Source of the DNA: Photobacterium arenosum
GTDB taxonomy: Bacteria; Pseudomonadota; Gammaproteobacteria; Enterobacterales; Vibrionaceae
DNA length: 64,000 bases
Direction: 5' to 3'
NCBI RefSeq assembly: GCF_014841115.1
Contig: NZ_JACYTP010000003.1
Span: 248,001 to 312,000 of the forward strand
Of the stretch, positions 20,076 to 29,741 are shown one piece after another (positions within the stretch are counted from its first letter, which is position 1; each line of letters begins with the position of its first letter). Below the pieces are notes generated by a model. It did not search any database and had not been told where the DNA came from. It was given only the letters and a program-made list of their open reading frames with translations. The position numbers were made by a program, and so were the translations under genes.

Positions 20076-21212
20076 ATGTTTGATTACGAAGTGTTACGTC
20101 TTATCTGGTGGTTGCTGATTGGTGTCTTGTGCATCGGTTTTGCAGTGACGGATGGATTCGATATGGGTGTCGGTGTTCTCACCAACATTATTGGTAAAAC
20201 AGACACAGAACGCCGCATCATGATTAACTCTATCGCACCGCACTGGGACGGTAACCAGGTTTGGTTAATCACAGCCGGCGGTGCGTTATTTGCGGCCTGG
20301 CCACTGGTCTATGCGACGGCTTTTTCCGGGTTTTATCTGGCTATGGTTCTGACAGTAGCGGCCCTCTGGCTCCGTCCTCTGGGGTTTGATTACCGCTCGA
20401 AAATTGAAGATCCAAAATGGCGTAACCTGTGGGACCGTGCGATTTTCATCGGCAGCTTTGTTCCGCCTGTGATCTTTGGTGTGGCTTTTGGCAACCTGCT
20501 GCAAGGCGTGCCTTTTGTTCTGAGCGATCTGCTGATTCCGACTTATAAGGGTTCGTTTTTCGGCTTGCTGAATCCCTTCGCTTTGCTGTGCGGCGTTGTC
20601 AGTCTGGCGATGATAGTGACACAGGGTGCGGTATACCTGCAGATGAAAACCACAGACGAGCTGCATGCGCGCGCGCGTAACATTGCGCCAATCACAGCGA
20701 TAATAACCTTGGTTGCTTTTGTGCTGGCCGGATTCTGGGCGAAAAACCTGGAAGGGTATGTGGTCGCGTCTGAGCTTGTAAAAGATGCGGCGTCAAACCC
20801 GCTCAATAAAGAAGTGGTTCGCCAGACTGGCGCACTGATGATGAATTTCAATGCTCAGCCGCTGCTGTGGATTGCTCCGGCACTGGGCATTGTGATGCCG
20901 TTGCTGACGATTCTGGCATGTCGTATTGAACGGGCAGGGTTTGCTTTCCTGTTCTCCAGTTTGACCATGGCAGGCATTATTCTTACTTTCGGCTTTGCAA
21001 TGTTCCCATTCATCATGCCGTCCAGTGAGATTCCGAACCACAGTCTGACACTCTGGGATGCAACATCCAGTGAGCTGACGCTGAACATTATGACAGTGGT
21101 TGCTTTTGTCATGGTGCCGATCATCCTGGCTTACACCTGCTGGTGTTATTACAAAATGTTTGGTCGTCTCGATAAGCAATATATCGAAGACAATAAAAAT
21201 TCACTGTACTAA
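20076..21212 (+). CDS. cydB: Cytochrome bd ubiquinol oxidase subunit II
   Basis: 378 residues, polytopic (about eight or nine helices). Family N-terminus FDYEVLRLIWWLLIGVLCIGFAVTDGFDMG, then IAPHWDGNQVWLITAGGALFAAWP, all diagnostic. Partner of CydA. It lies 25 bases downstream with an AGGAG site. cydX follows after 11 bases. Confidence 0.98.
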   Translation: MFDYEVLRLIWWLLIGVLCIGFAVTDGFDMGVGVLTNIIGKTDTERRIMINSIAPHWDGNQVWLITAGGALFAAWPLVYATAFSGFYLAMVLTVAALWLRPLGFDYRSKIEDPKWRNLWDRAIFIGSFVPPVIFGVAFGNLLQGVPFVLSDLLIPTYKGSFFGLLNPFALLCGVVSLAMIVTQGAVYLQMKTTDELHARARNIAPITAIITLVAFVLAGFWAKNLEGYVVASELVKDAASNPLNKEVVRQTGALMMNFNAQPLLWIAPALGIVMPLLTILACRIERAGFAFLFSSLTMAGIILTFGFAMFPFIMPSSEIPNHSLTLWDATSSELTLNIMTVVAFVMVPIILAYTCWCYYKMFGRLDKQYIEDNKNSLY

Positions 21213-21223
21213 GGAGACTGACT

Positions 21224-21343
21224 ATGTGGTATTTCGCCTGGATTCTGGGGGTCCTGTTAGCCTGCTCGTTCGGTATCATTAACGCGTTGTGGTTAGAAAC
21301 AACAGAGAACATGGATGACAGCAGTCAATCAGACAGTGAGTAA
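21224..21343 (+). CDS. cydX: Cytochrome bd small subunit CydX
   Basis: 39 residues: MWYFAWILGVLLACSFGIINALW then an acidic Ser/Asp tail. The single membrane helix with the leading WYFAWILG is the CydX signature; the subunit stabilises haems in the bd oxidase. AAGGAG lies 8 bases upstream of the ATG. The last 29 bases overlap the start of ybgE in another frame. Confidence 0.95.
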   Translation: MWYFAWILGVLLACSFGIINALWLETTENMDDSSQSDSE

Positions 21344-21641
21344 TCGTATCGACGTCTGGGTCAGAACAAGCCATGCCTGGCTGGCGCACAGTGTGTTACG
21401 TGTGCTGGCCCTGATCATGGGACTGGTTACAGGCGGTCTCGTGATATGGGACCCAGTCTTGTTCGCCGAGGGGATAGGAGGTTTTGGTCCTGTTATTTCT
21501 CCGGCACTCATCTGGTCTTGCTGTGCCGCGGTTATCTTCGGGGTAGGTTTTGTGCCTCGGCGGTGGTACTGGCAACTGTTATTCACACCTTATGCCGCCT
21601 TACCCATATTGGCGGGTATTCTTTGGCTCCGTCTGAGCTGA
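21315..21641 (+). CDS. ybgE: cyd operon protein YbgE
   Basis: 108 residues with three hydrophobic segments; WGP/WDP motif (VIWDPVLFAEGIGGFGP) is typical of YbgE. Its role is unknown; it is found with cydABX in gammaproteobacteria. It starts inside cydX (29-base overlap), implying translational coupling, and no clear Shine-Dalgarno is seen. A strong terminator follows. Confidence 0.9.
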   Translation: MTAVNQTVSNRIDVWVRTSHAWLAHSVLRVLALIMGLVTGGLVIWDPVLFAEGIGGFGPVISPALIWSCCAAVIFGVGFVPRRWYWQLLFTPYAALPILAGILWLRLS

Positions 21642-21657
21642 AAGCATGTATGTTACG

Positions 21658-21690
21658 ACACAGCCCGCTGAGAATAGCGGGCTGTGTTTT
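21658..21690 (+). terminator. Terminator of the cyd operon
   Basis: Perfect 12-base stem ACACAGCCCGCT / AGCGGGCTGTGT, loop GAGAAT, then TTTT. Confidence 0.92.
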
Positions 21691-21859
21691 ATGTGGCAGT
21701 AATTCCCGGAAATACCGACAAGGTCAAAAATTGAAAGGAAATAATACATGCGGAAAGTCAGGGGTTTCATTCTCTAAATTAACTCCGGTATAGTTATTGC
21801 TGGATTACCTTCTGACGTCATTTTTTTGGCGTTGGTTATGCATCATTAGTGGTATTGGG

Positions 21860-22264
21860 ATGACGGAAGAAAACGCCTTTGAATGGCCAATCACTATTTA
21901 TATTGAAGACACAGACACTGGCGGCATTGTTTATCATGCCAATTATCTTAAGTTTTTTGAGCGTGGCAGAACGGAACTATTCAGAAGCTTTGGAGTCAGC
22001 TTACAGGACATGTTAGAGCAAGGTTTCAGTTTCGTGGTGCGCCATCTTGAAATTGATTACCTGAAAGGTGCCAGATTAGACGATCAGCTCAAGGTTCGTA
22101 CCTGGCCGTTAAAGGTGCGTAAAGCCTCCATCGAATTTTGTCAGATTTTAGTAAACAATGAGGGCCAGTGCTTGTGTAAAGCTACTGTTCAGGTAGCCTG
22201 TGTCGACCCTCGTTCAATGAAACCCATTGTGATACCAGAACATATACTGTCGGAGATAGCCTAA
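21860..22264 (+). CDS. ybgC: Acyl-CoA thioester hydrolase YbgC
   Basis: 134 residues from the ATG at 21860; the upstream in-frame ATG at 21797 would add a hydrophobic, unconserved extension. Hot-dog-fold thioesterase with the signature YIEDTDTGGIVYHANYLKFFERGRTE (catalytic Asp in EDTD). It acts on acyl-CoA or acyl-ACP near the membrane and heads the tol-pal cluster. The tolQ start codon directly abuts its stop. Confidence 0.93.
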   Translation: MTEENAFEWPITIYIEDTDTGGIVYHANYLKFFERGRTELFRSFGVSLQDMLEQGFSFVVRHLEIDYLKGARLDDQLKVRTWPLKVRKASIEFCQILVNNEGQCLCKATVQVACVDPRSMKPIVIPEHILSEIA

Positions 22265-22951
22265 GTGAGTGCTGAACTTTCTATTCTGGATTTGTTTTTG
22301 CAGGCGAGCCTGCTGGTCAAAATTGTCATGCTGATCCTGCTGGGAATGTCGGTCATCTCCTGGGCGATGATTGTGAAACGTTCGCAGATATTGTCTCAGG
22401 CAGCCTCAAAAGCCGAGCGTTTTGAAGACCGTTTCTGGTCGGGCATTGATTTATCTCATTTGTTTCAGGAAGTGCAGAGCCGTAAAGACGATCTGAGCGG
22501 AACGGAACAGATTTTCTATGCGGGATTTAAAGAGTTTGCCCGTTTGCACCGTAATAATGGCAAAGCGCCAGAATCAGTCATGGAAGGGGCTGGCCGTGCG
22601 ATGCGTGTATCGCTGTCGCGGGAAGTGGAAGAAATGGAAACCAGTCTGCCGTTTCTGGCCACTGTGGGTTCAATCAGTCCTTACATCGGCCTGTTCGGTA
22701 CAGTATGGGGCATTATGCATGCCTTTATTGCGTTGGGCGCCGTGAAGCAGGCAACACTGGCGATGGTCGCTCCGGGTATTGCCGAAGCATTGGTTGCAAC
22801 GGCGATGGGTCTGTTCGCAGCAATCCCGGCTGTGATGTTTTACAACCGCCTGACCAACAAGGTTGCCAAACTGGAACATAACTACGCCACCTTTATGGAA
22901 GAGTTCTCCAGCATCCTGCACCGTCAGGCGTTTGCAGCTAACCAGGAGTAA
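22265..22951 (+). CDS. tolQ: Tol-Pal motor subunit TolQ
   Basis: 228 residues, GTG start directly after the ybgC stop. Three membrane helices: about 16-38, 135-155 ([19 protein letters not shown]) and 170-190 ([21 protein letters not shown]). It is related to ExbB/MotA and forms the proton-driven motor with TolR that energises TolA and helps constrict the outer membrane at division. Confidence 0.97.
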   Translation: MSAELSILDLFLQASLLVKIVMLILLGMSVISWAMIVKRSQILSQAASKAERFEDRFWSGIDLSHLFQEVQSRKDDLSGTEQIFYAGFKEFARLHRNNGKAPESVMEGAGRAMRVSLSREVEEMETSLPFLATVGSISPYIGLFGTVWGIMHAFIALGAVKQATLAMVAPGIAEALVATAMGLFAAIPAVMFYNRLTNKVAKLEHNYATFMEEFSSILHRQAFAANQE

Positions 22952-22955
22952 CATC

Positions 22956-23405
22956 ATGGCGGTTTATCAACCGAAAAAGCGCAAGATGACGGCAGAAATC
23001 AATGTGGTTCCGTACATTGACGTGATGCTGGTGCTCCTGATTATCTTCATGGTGACCGCGCCATTTGTGACTCAGGGTGTAGACGTTGAGTTACCTGCCA
23101 CGCATACAGCGCAAACGGCGGCAGAGCTGGCCGGTGAAAACGATAGCGGGGCACCTATCATTGTCGAGGTGGACAAAGATGGTCAGCTTGGCCTGAGCGT
23201 CAATAACGATGACATGATACGTGGCCTGCAATTGACTGAGCTGCTGACGCGCGTTAAAGCCGAATTGCAGCTTAATCCGAAAACGCCCGTAATGGTGGGC
23301 GGAGACGCCAGAGTCCCTTATTCAGCGATTATCGAAACGCTGGATGCCTTGAATCAGGCAGGTGTCGGCTCTGTGGGTCTGATGACTGAGCCATTGGAGC
23401 AGTAG
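22956..23405 (+). CDS. tolR: Tol-Pal motor subunit TolR
   Basis: 149 residues from the ATG at 22956 (CAGGAG upstream). One helix near residues 17-38 with the proton-path Asp in VVPYIDVMLVLLIIFMV, then a periplasmic domain ending VGSVGLMTEPLE. Related to ExbD/MotB. It is four bases downstream of tolQ. Confidence 0.97.
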   Translation: MAVYQPKKRKMTAEINVVPYIDVMLVLLIIFMVTAPFVTQGVDVELPATHTAQTAAELAGENDSGAPIIVEVDKDGQLGLSVNNDDMIRGLQLTELLTRVKAELQLNPKTPVMVGGDARVPYSAIIETLDALNQAGVGSVGLMTEPLEQ

Positions 23406-23413
23406 GGAAGTAA

Positions 23414-24460
23414 ATGAAAAAAAACAACTATACAGTTGCCATCATCATTTCGTTATTTTTCCATGCTGTATTGTTTGCTGCGCTGATCTGGGGAACGGAC
23501 TTCACTATGTCTGACCCTAAGCCAAAGGGTTCGACCATTCAGGCTGTTGTCGTTGATCCCGCTTTGGTCAATCAGCAGGCCCGCCAGTTTCGCGAGCAGC
23601 GAGATGCGGCGAAAAAAGCCGAGCAAGAACGTCTTGAGCGCCTTGAACGTCAGGCTGTGGCACTGGAACAGCAGCGTCAGGCTGAAGAAGAGCGCATTCG
23701 TAAATTGAGAGCGGATAAGCTCCAGGCCGAGAAAGCAGCGCGCGAAGCAGATGCTGAAAGGGCTCGAATTTCTCGTGAAAAAGAAAAAGCAGCAGAAGAA
23801 AAGCGTCAGGCAGACGAACAAGCCAAGCTGGCTCGCGAAGAAGCGAAAAAAGCCGAAGCGGATCGTCAGGCTAAGTTAAAAGCCAAGCAGGAAGCTGAAG
23901 AAGCAACGCGTAAAGCTGAAATTGCGCGTCAGCAGAAAATTGAAGAGCAAAAACGTGCCGAAGAAGCGGCTCGCCAGGCAGAAGCTGATCGTAAAGCTAA
24001 GGTAGCGGCGAAGAAGAAAGCGGAAAAAGAAGCACGTAAAGCTGAAGCTGCCCGTAAAGAAGCCGAACGTAAAGCGAAAGAAGCAAAAGCACTGCAGCGG
24101 CAGCAGGAAGCGGCTCTTAATGACATGTTTGCCGGCCTGGAAGCAGAAACTGAGCAACGAGGTAGTGCGAAAGGGCAGTTTATCGCTGATGAAACTGCCC
24201 GTTACGGCGAAATTTACAAGCAGATGATCCAGCAAAATTTGCTGTTTGATCAAAATTTCTCGGGTAAAGAATGCAACCTGCAAATGCGACTGTCAGTGAG
24301 CGGCCTGCTGCTGGATGTGTCGGATGTGGGGGGGGATACAAGTTTGTGCCGCGCGGCAAAAGCGGCCGTTGTAAAAGTCAGCCAGTTTCCCATGCCAGAA
24401 GATCCGGCAGTGGTGGAAAAACTGCGTTCAATTCGCTTAACCGTGAAGCCAGTAAGTTAA
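23414..24460 (+). CDS. tolA: Periplasm-spanning protein TolA
   Basis: 348 residues. Domain I: single N-terminal membrane helix (about 7-29) with the conserved Ser-His (SLFFHAV) that contacts TolQR. Domain II: long Ala/Lys/Glu helix, about 60-235, rich in KAEADRKAK-type repeats. Domain III: globular C-terminus with two Cys (GKECNLQMRL and DTSLCRAAKAAV) that form the family disulphide; it binds TolB/Pal and colicins or phage. Eight bases after tolR. Confidence 0.96.
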   Translation: MKKNNYTVAIIISLFFHAVLFAALIWGTDFTMSDPKPKGSTIQAVVVDPALVNQQARQFREQRDAAKKAEQERLERLERQAVALEQQRQAEEERIRKLRADKLQAEKAAREADAERARISREKEKAAEEKRQADEQAKLAREEAKKAEADRQAKLKAKQEAEEATRKAEIARQQKIEEQKRAEEAARQAEADRKAKVAAKKKAEKEARKAEAARKEAERKAKEAKALQRQQEAALNDMFAGLEAETEQRGSAKGQFIADETARYGEIYKQMIQQNLLFDQNFSGKECNLQMRLSVSGLLLDVSDVGGDTSLCRAAKAAVVKVSQFPMPEDPAVVEKLRSIRLTVKPVS

Positions 24461-24473
24461 GAGGGAAAGCTAA

Positions 24474-25820
24474 ATGAAACGTTGGATTTTGGGCTTGTGT
24501 GCCGCCCTGCTCACCATGAGCCAACTGGCACATGCTGAACTGGAACTGGTCATTACTGAAGGTGTCGATTCGGCACGCCCGATCGGTATTATTCCCTTTC
24601 AGTGGGAAGGTGGTGGTGCGGCGCCTGTTGATATGGCGTCGGTTATTGCCTCGGATTTACGTCGCAGTGGCAAATTTAGTCCTGTTGCCCCTAATGCAAT
24701 GCCGCAAACGCCTACCAGCGAAGCAGACATTAATTATGCCGCCTGGACAGCATTGGGTGTGGATGCGCTGGTAACAGGCACTGTCAGTAAGAACGCTGAT
24801 GGTAATTATGTCATCAATTACCAGCTGATAGATGTAGTGCGCGGCCAGTTAACCAATGGCGAGAGCCGGGGTCTGGAAGACGGAAAGCTGGTTCAGACCA
24901 GTGATCACGTTTTGCTGAATAACCGAGCGACAGTCAGAACCAACCGTCTGCGTCAGTATGCGCACCGTATCTCGGATGTGGTCTATGAAAAACTGACCGG
25001 CGAAAAAGGGGCATTCCTGACGCGGATCTCTTACGTGGTCATCGACGATAACTCGGACTATCCGTACCAGCTTCGCATTGCTGATTATGATGGCTATAAC
25101 GAGCAACTGGTCCTGAAATCCAAACAGCCGTTGATGTCGCCTTCCTGGTCTCCTGACGGCAACAAACTGGCTTATGTCAGCTTTGAAAATCAGCAGTCCC
25201 AGATTTTTATCATGAACATTACGAATGGCACCCGTGAAATGGTCGCCTCATTCCCTAGACACAATGGTTCACCGCGTTTTTCCCCTGACGGGAAGAAACT
25301 AGCCATGGTCTTGTCGAAAAGTGGGAGTTTGCAAGTCTACGTAATGGATTTACAAACTAAAGCGATGAAACAGGTGACAGACGGGCGTGCGAACAACACT
25401 GAAGCGTTTTGGGATCCAAGCGGTCAATCTATGATTTTCACGTCAGACAGAGGTGGTAAACCTCAGATATATCGAGTAAATTTAGCTGACGGTTCGACTG
25501 AGCGTCTGACATGGCAAGGATCGCAAAATCTCGGTGGTCAGCTGACACCAGATGGCCGTTATTTGGTAATGGTGAACCGATCGGATTCGGGTTACAACAT
25601 TGCCAAACAGGATTTGAAAACAGGTGCTGTACAGATTTTGACGAAAACATTTTTGGATGAATCTCCAAGCATTGCCCCAAATGGTGGCATGGTGATCTAC
25701 AGCTCGGTTAATAACAAATCCAACGAGTTGTCTCTGGTATCAATAGATGGTCGTTTTAAGGCTCGTTTACCAGCTACCAGTGGGCGAGTAAGAGCACCAT
25801 CTTGGGGACCGTTCTTATAG
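24474..25820 (+). CDS. tolB: Tol-Pal periplasmic beta-propeller TolB
   Basis: 448 residues. Signal peptide 1-21 (cleavage after AHA), an N-terminal alpha/beta domain, then a six-bladed propeller with the repeated SPxWSPDGxxLAYVS/[21 protein letters not shown] motifs. It binds Pal through the propeller and TolA through the N-terminus. Thirteen bases after tolA. Confidence 0.97.
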   Translation: MKRWILGLCAALLTMSQLAHAELELVITEGVDSARPIGIIPFQWEGGGAAPVDMASVIASDLRRSGKFSPVAPNAMPQTPTSEADINYAAWTALGVDALVTGTVSKNADGNYVINYQLIDVVRGQLTNGESRGLEDGKLVQTSDHVLLNNRATVRTNRLRQYAHRISDVVYEKLTGEKGAFLTRISYVVIDDNSDYPYQLRIADYDGYNEQLVLKSKQPLMSPSWSPDGNKLAYVSFENQQSQIFIMNITNGTREMVASFPRHNGSPRFSPDGKKLAMVLSKSGSLQVYVMDLQTKAMKQVTDGRANNTEAFWDPSGQSMIFTSDRGGKPQIYRVNLADGSTERLTWQGSQNLGGQLTPDGRYLVMVNRSDSGYNIAKQDLKTGAVQILTKTFLDESPSIAPNGGMVIYSSVNNKSNELSLVSIDGRFKARLPATSGRVRAPSWGPFL

Positions 25821-25856
25821 GGTTCACTGCAATATAGCGATAAATAAGGAAAAAAA

Positions 25857-26390
25857 ATGCAACTGAATAAAGTTTTAAAGGGTTTGGCAATTGCGCTGCC
25901 AATGTTTACTCTGGCTGCTTGTAGTTCTACCGACAGCACAGACAGTTCTGCCGCTCAAACTAACACTGGCGCTGGTACAACTGGCTCAGAAACCACAGTT
26001 GTAACACCTGTAGATTCTGGTTCAGCGGCGATGTCAGAGCAAGAAGTCCGCAACCAGCAACTGCGCCAGGAACAAACGGTTTACTTCCAGTTTGACAATG
26101 CTGAAATTCAGGCCAGCTACCAGGCGATGCTTGAAGCACATGCTGAATACCTGCGTAACAACAGTGGTGTGAAAATTATTGTTGAAGGCCACGCGGATGA
26201 GCGCGGTACGCCAGAGTACAACATTGCACTGGGCGAGCGTCGTGCCAATGCTGTTGCTAAGTACCTGCAGGCACTGGGTGTGTCTTCAAGCCAGATCTCT
26301 ATCGTAAGCTACGGTGAAGAGAAGCCGCTGGTACTGGGCCACACTGACGCCGATTACGCTAAGAACCGTCGTTCGGTTCTGGTTTACTAA
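25857..26390 (+). CDS. pal: Peptidoglycan-associated lipoprotein Pal
   Basis: 177 residues. Lipoprotein signal with lipobox L-A-A-C (Cys22), a Ser/Thr-rich linker with a TTGSE segment (about 23-55), then an OmpA-like domain. The peptidoglycan-binding residues appear in [35 protein letters not shown] and SYGEEKP. It links outer membrane and cell wall. Confidence 0.97.
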   Translation: MQLNKVLKGLAIALPMFTLAACSSTDSTDSSAAQTNTGAGTTGSETTVVTPVDSGSAAMSEQEVRNQQLRQEQTVYFQFDNAEIQASYQAMLEAHAEYLRNNSGVKIIVEGHADERGTPEYNIALGERRANAVAKYLQALGVSSSQISIVSYGEEKPLVLGHTDADYAKNRRSVLVY

Positions 26391-26398
26391 TTAAGGTT

Positions 26399-27154
26399 AT
26401 GAAAATGAACAGTAACATGATGCGTTATGTCGCATTAACGTTGCTGATTGGTGCGGCGACCCCTGTGGTCGCCGCACCTGCTCCTGTTTCTGAGCTCAAA
26501 GGCAGCTCATCAAGCAGCGAAAGCAGTCTGCAACGTTTAGAACGTATGTTTGAGGCGCGTAGCCAGATGCAACTGGATATGCAGCGTCAACTTGATGAAT
26601 TGTCCCGTGAAGTTGGCGAACTACGTGGTATGGTTGAACGCAATAGTTACGATATGAAGCAGATGCTGGAACGTCAGCGTGAGCTCTATCGTGAAATTGA
26701 CAAATTAAGCCGTGAGCAACCCGCTGCAGCCAAAGCAGAGAAAAAGGATGTATCCGGCGGTGAAACCTATGCCGCCAGCGCCGATGAAAATACCGCTTAT
26801 GAAAGTGCCGTGAATTTGATTCTGAAAGAAAAGGATTATGATGGTGCGGTGACGGCGTTCAATGGATTTTTGTCCACTTATCCTGATTCTGTGTATGCGG
26901 CCAATGCCCATTACTGGCTTGGGCAGCTTTATTTTACCCAGAACAAGATGGCGGATGCTCAAACACACTTTGAAGCTGTTGCCAGTTTCAAAGATTCCAA
27001 TAAGCGCGCTGATGCGCTGTTGAAGATGGGTGTGTTAGCCGAGCGTGGCAACAAAGCGGATGTGGCAAAAAAACTCTACGAGCAGGTAGTGGCAGAATAT
27101 CCCAATACTGCGACATCTCAACAAGCCGAAAAAAGCCTCAAGAATCTTAAATAA
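26399..27154 (+). CDS. cpoB: Cell-division coordinator CpoB (YbgF)
   Basis: 251 residues. Signal peptide to about residue 25 (cleaved after VAA), an N-terminal trimerising coiled coil (about 40-105) and a C-terminal TPR domain (about 130-251; AYESAVNLILKEKDYDGAVTAF, YANAHYWLGQLYF). It tunes PBP1B activity with the Tol machine. Last gene of the tol-pal cluster; no clear terminator before nadA. Confidence 0.94.
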   Translation: MKMNSNMMRYVALTLLIGAATPVVAAPAPVSELKGSSSSSESSLQRLERMFEARSQMQLDMQRQLDELSREVGELRGMVERNSYDMKQMLERQRELYREIDKLSREQPAAAKAEKKDVSGGETYAASADENTAYESAVNLILKEKDYDGAVTAFNGFLSTYPDSVYAANAHYWLGQLYFTQNKMADAQTHFEAVASFKDSNKRADALLKMGVLAERGNKADVAKKLYEQVVAEYPNTATSQQAEKSLKNLK

Positions 27155-27248
27155 CAGGATATCGGGCTTAGTCTCTTCCTCGCCGCTGACCTCTCAAAAT
27201 TGGGTTAGCGGTGTCTGTTTGCCCCTTCTATGCCTTACCCGGATTAGT

Positions 27249-27274
27249 ATTACAGCGTAATTGCAGTGTATAAT
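27249..27274 (+). promoter_or_regulatory. nadA promoter with tandem 11-base repeat
   Basis: Two adjacent 11-mers, ATTACAGCGTA and ATTGCAGTGTA (9 of 11 identical), run into the -10 element TATAAT (27269-27274), 38 bases before the nadA ATG. The overlap suggests an operator; no regulator can be named. Confidence 0.45.
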
Positions 27275-27312
27275 GCGCGGATTGTAAGGACGAGCTGATA
27301 GAGCAAGACGTA

Positions 27313-28374
27313 ATGAGCCTGACATTTGACCCTTCAGAAATGGTGTATCCATTTCCACCCAAACCTATTCCACTGACTCAAAGCGAGCAAGTGGATTACA
27401 AAGCGAAAATTAAAGCGCTGCTTCAGGAAAAAGAAGCTGTGCTGATCGCGCATTACTACACCGATCCCGAAATCCAGGCACTGGCCGAAGAAACCGGTGG
27501 TTTTGTGGGCGATTCGCTGGAAATGGCACGATTTGGTAATCAACATCCTGCGAAAACCCTGATTGTTTGCGGTGTGCGTTTCATGGGGGAATCGGCCAAG
27601 ATTCTTACGCCAGAAAAACACGTGTTGATGCCGACGCTGGAAGCTGAATGCTCTTTGGATTTAGGCTGCCCGGAAAAAGAATTCAGTGAATTCTGCGATG
27701 CGCACCCGGATCACACTGTGGTGGTGTACGCGAATACGTCTGCAGCGGTCAAAGCACGCGCTGACTGGGTAGTGACGTCCAGTATAGCGCTGGAGATTGT
27801 CGAACATCTGGATGCCGAAGGTAAGCCGATCATCTGGGGACCAGACCGCCATTTAGGCAGCTATATCCAGAAGAAAACAGGCGCTGAGATGCTGTTATGG
27901 CAAGGCGAGTGTGTTGTTCATGATGAATTTTCCGCCAAAGCGCTGAAAGACATGAAGCACCTGCATCCGGACGCAGCTATCCTGGTCCACCCTGAATCGC
28001 CGGCGAGTGTGGTTGCCTTAGCAGATGCTGTAGGCTCTACCAGCCAGTTGATCAAAGCGGCTAAGAGCCTGCCGCAACAAAAATTGATTGTTGCGACCGA
28101 CAAAGGCATTTTCTTCAAAATGCAGCAGATGGTGCCAGGAAAAGAACTGATTGAGGCACCGACGGCAGGAGCTGGCGCGACTTGCCGAAGTTGTGCGCAT
28201 TGCCCCTGGATGGCAATGAACGGCTTGAAAGCCATTGAAGCAGCTTTGCGCGAAGGTGGCGAAAAGCACGAGATCTTTGTCGATGAAGCCATTCGTGTGA
28301 AATCTCTTATTCCGTTGAACCGTATGCTGGATTTTGCTGCATCGCTGCAGTTGCAAGTGAAAGGCAACGCCTGA
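27313..28374 (+). CDS. nadA: Quinolinate synthase NadA
   Basis: 353 residues. NadA condenses iminoaspartate with dihydroxyacetone phosphate to quinolinate, the first NAD precursor, and holds a [4Fe-4S] cluster. Seen: [29 protein letters not shown], the cluster Cys in [25 protein letters not shown] and [15 protein letters not shown]. In Vibrionaceae it follows tol-pal. Terminator at 28402. Confidence 0.97.
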   Translation: MSLTFDPSEMVYPFPPKPIPLTQSEQVDYKAKIKALLQEKEAVLIAHYYTDPEIQALAEETGGFVGDSLEMARFGNQHPAKTLIVCGVRFMGESAKILTPEKHVLMPTLEAECSLDLGCPEKEFSEFCDAHPDHTVVVYANTSAAVKARADWVVTSSIALEIVEHLDAEGKPIIWGPDRHLGSYIQKKTGAEMLLWQGECVVHDEFSAKALKDMKHLHPDAAILVHPESPASVVALADAVGSTSQLIKAAKSLPQQKLIVATDKGIFFKMQQMVPGKELIEAPTAGAGATCRSCAHCPWMAMNGLKAIEAALREGGEKHEIFVDEAIRVKSLIPLNRMLDFAASLQLQVKGNA

Positions 28375-28401
28375 CACGGGCAAACCAGATCCACCGAGAT
28401 G

Positions 28402-28428
28402 AAAAGCGGCCCTATGGTCGCTTTTTTT
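28402..28428 (+). terminator. Terminator of nadA
   Basis: AAAGCGGCC and GGTCGCTTT pair (one G-T) around CTAT, then a T-run. The 295 bases that follow up to the TAXI gene show no coding frame that I can support. Confidence 0.85.
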
Positions 28429-28723
28429 GTATCTGAAGACTTTTGTGTTGTTGAAGGTGTGGCGGGATTTTGCGAGATGTTGTGAAATCCGACTGTGATA
28501 GACAGACCTTAAACCGGTATAAGTCATTATCGGTAAGCGGTAACAGCAGGTTTTACTCGCCGTAACATAACAAAATGAATCAAATTTGTAACATTTAGTG
28601 GCACCTGAGATCTCATTGTCAGCATTTTTTAGTTGATCATGTATGCCAACAAGGCAATAACATTTATAGGATAAATAATAATGAAACAACCCTACTAAAT
28701 ATCTGAAAACTAGGATCATAACT

Positions 28724-29665
28724 ATGCTTACACAATTCAGAAAAAGCTGGCTGGCCTTCACGACTACAGCATTGCTTACCTTATCGGTTCAGGCGAGTGC
28801 GGAAAATTACACCATAGGAACAGGCAGTCAGAGCGGTACTTACTACCCGTTAGGCGGCATGCTGGCCAAGATCTGGAGTGAGAATATTGATAACTTTGAT
28901 ATGCGGGCTGAGGTGACTGCTGCTTCGGTTGAAAACGTGATCAAAGTATCTACCCATAAGCAGTTGGCGGGTATTGCGATGGGCAATGTGGTTGAGCAGG
29001 CCTATGAAGGCACTAAACCCTTCCCGAGAAAAATGGACGCGGTAGTTTTGTTTGCTCTCTATCCCAATGTTGTCCAGTTTATGGTACCTGCGGATTCAGA
29101 TATCCACAGTATTGCTGATCTTAAAGGTAAAAAGGTTTCGCTTGGCGCACCGGGTTCGGGTACACGAGTCAGCGCCGTTAATATTCTGAATGCCTTGGGG
29201 GTTGAAGAAAAAGATATTCAGGCCCAGTCTCTGAATTACACCGCGACCACCAGTGCGATTGCCAATGGTCAGATTGATGCCGGAGCCATTGTCGGCAGCT
29301 TAGGTGTAGGCGCAATCACAGAGCTGGCATTGACCCGTAATATCCGTATTTTGTCGTTTACCGAAGCGGATATGGCGAAAATCACTGCGGCCAACCCCTC
29401 TTATCAATTGATCGAAGCACCCGCTGACACCTATAAGAATGTCGCAAGCTTTAAAGCACCGGCAATCTGGAATGTGTTAGTGGTGAATAAAGATCTGGAT
29501 AACAAACTGGCGTATGAAATGACCAAAACCGCCTTCGAGAATATGGATAAGATTCGTAAAACGATCAGCGTGACTCAATATACGACGATTGAAAATATGA
29601 AAAAACTGGGTGGTGTGCCATTGCATCCTGGTGCCCAGCAATATCTGGATGAGCAGTCGCAGTAA
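28724..29665 (+). CDS. TAXI-family TRAP transporter substrate-binding protein
   Basis: 313 residues. Signal peptide about 1-26 (cleaved after ASA), followed by the TAXI start YTIGTGSQSGTYYPLGGMLAKIW. Other family motifs: KKVSLGAPGSGTRVSAVNIL, YTATTSAIANGQIDAGAIVGSLG. It binds an organic acid or amino acid in the periplasm and hands it to the permease; the substrate is unknown. AGGA lies 8 bases upstream of the ATG. The permease follows after 76 bases. Confidence 0.93.
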   Translation: MLTQFRKSWLAFTTTALLTLSVQASAENYTIGTGSQSGTYYPLGGMLAKIWSENIDNFDMRAEVTAASVENVIKVSTHKQLAGIAMGNVVEQAYEGTKPFPRKMDAVVLFALYPNVVQFMVPADSDIHSIADLKGKKVSLGAPGSGTRVSAVNILNALGVEEKDIQAQSLNYTATTSAIANGQIDAGAIVGSLGVGAITELALTRNIRILSFTEADMAKITAANPSYQLIEAPADTYKNVASFKAPAIWNVLVVNKDLDNKLAYEMTKTAFENMDKIRKTISVTQYTTIENMKKLGGVPLHPGAQQYLDEQSQ

Positions 29666-29741
29666 ACATGGGTTGTTTTCAGGGGCGGGGAAGCGCAGAC
29701 CTGGGTCTGTCTCTCAGCCCTTGTGCTGAATTGGAGTATTT

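Noticed and set aside
23453-24283. Long minus-strand frames inside tolA
   Set aside because: Mirror frames of the Ala/Lys/Glu repeats of TolA; Phe/Leu/Cys-rich with no start signals.
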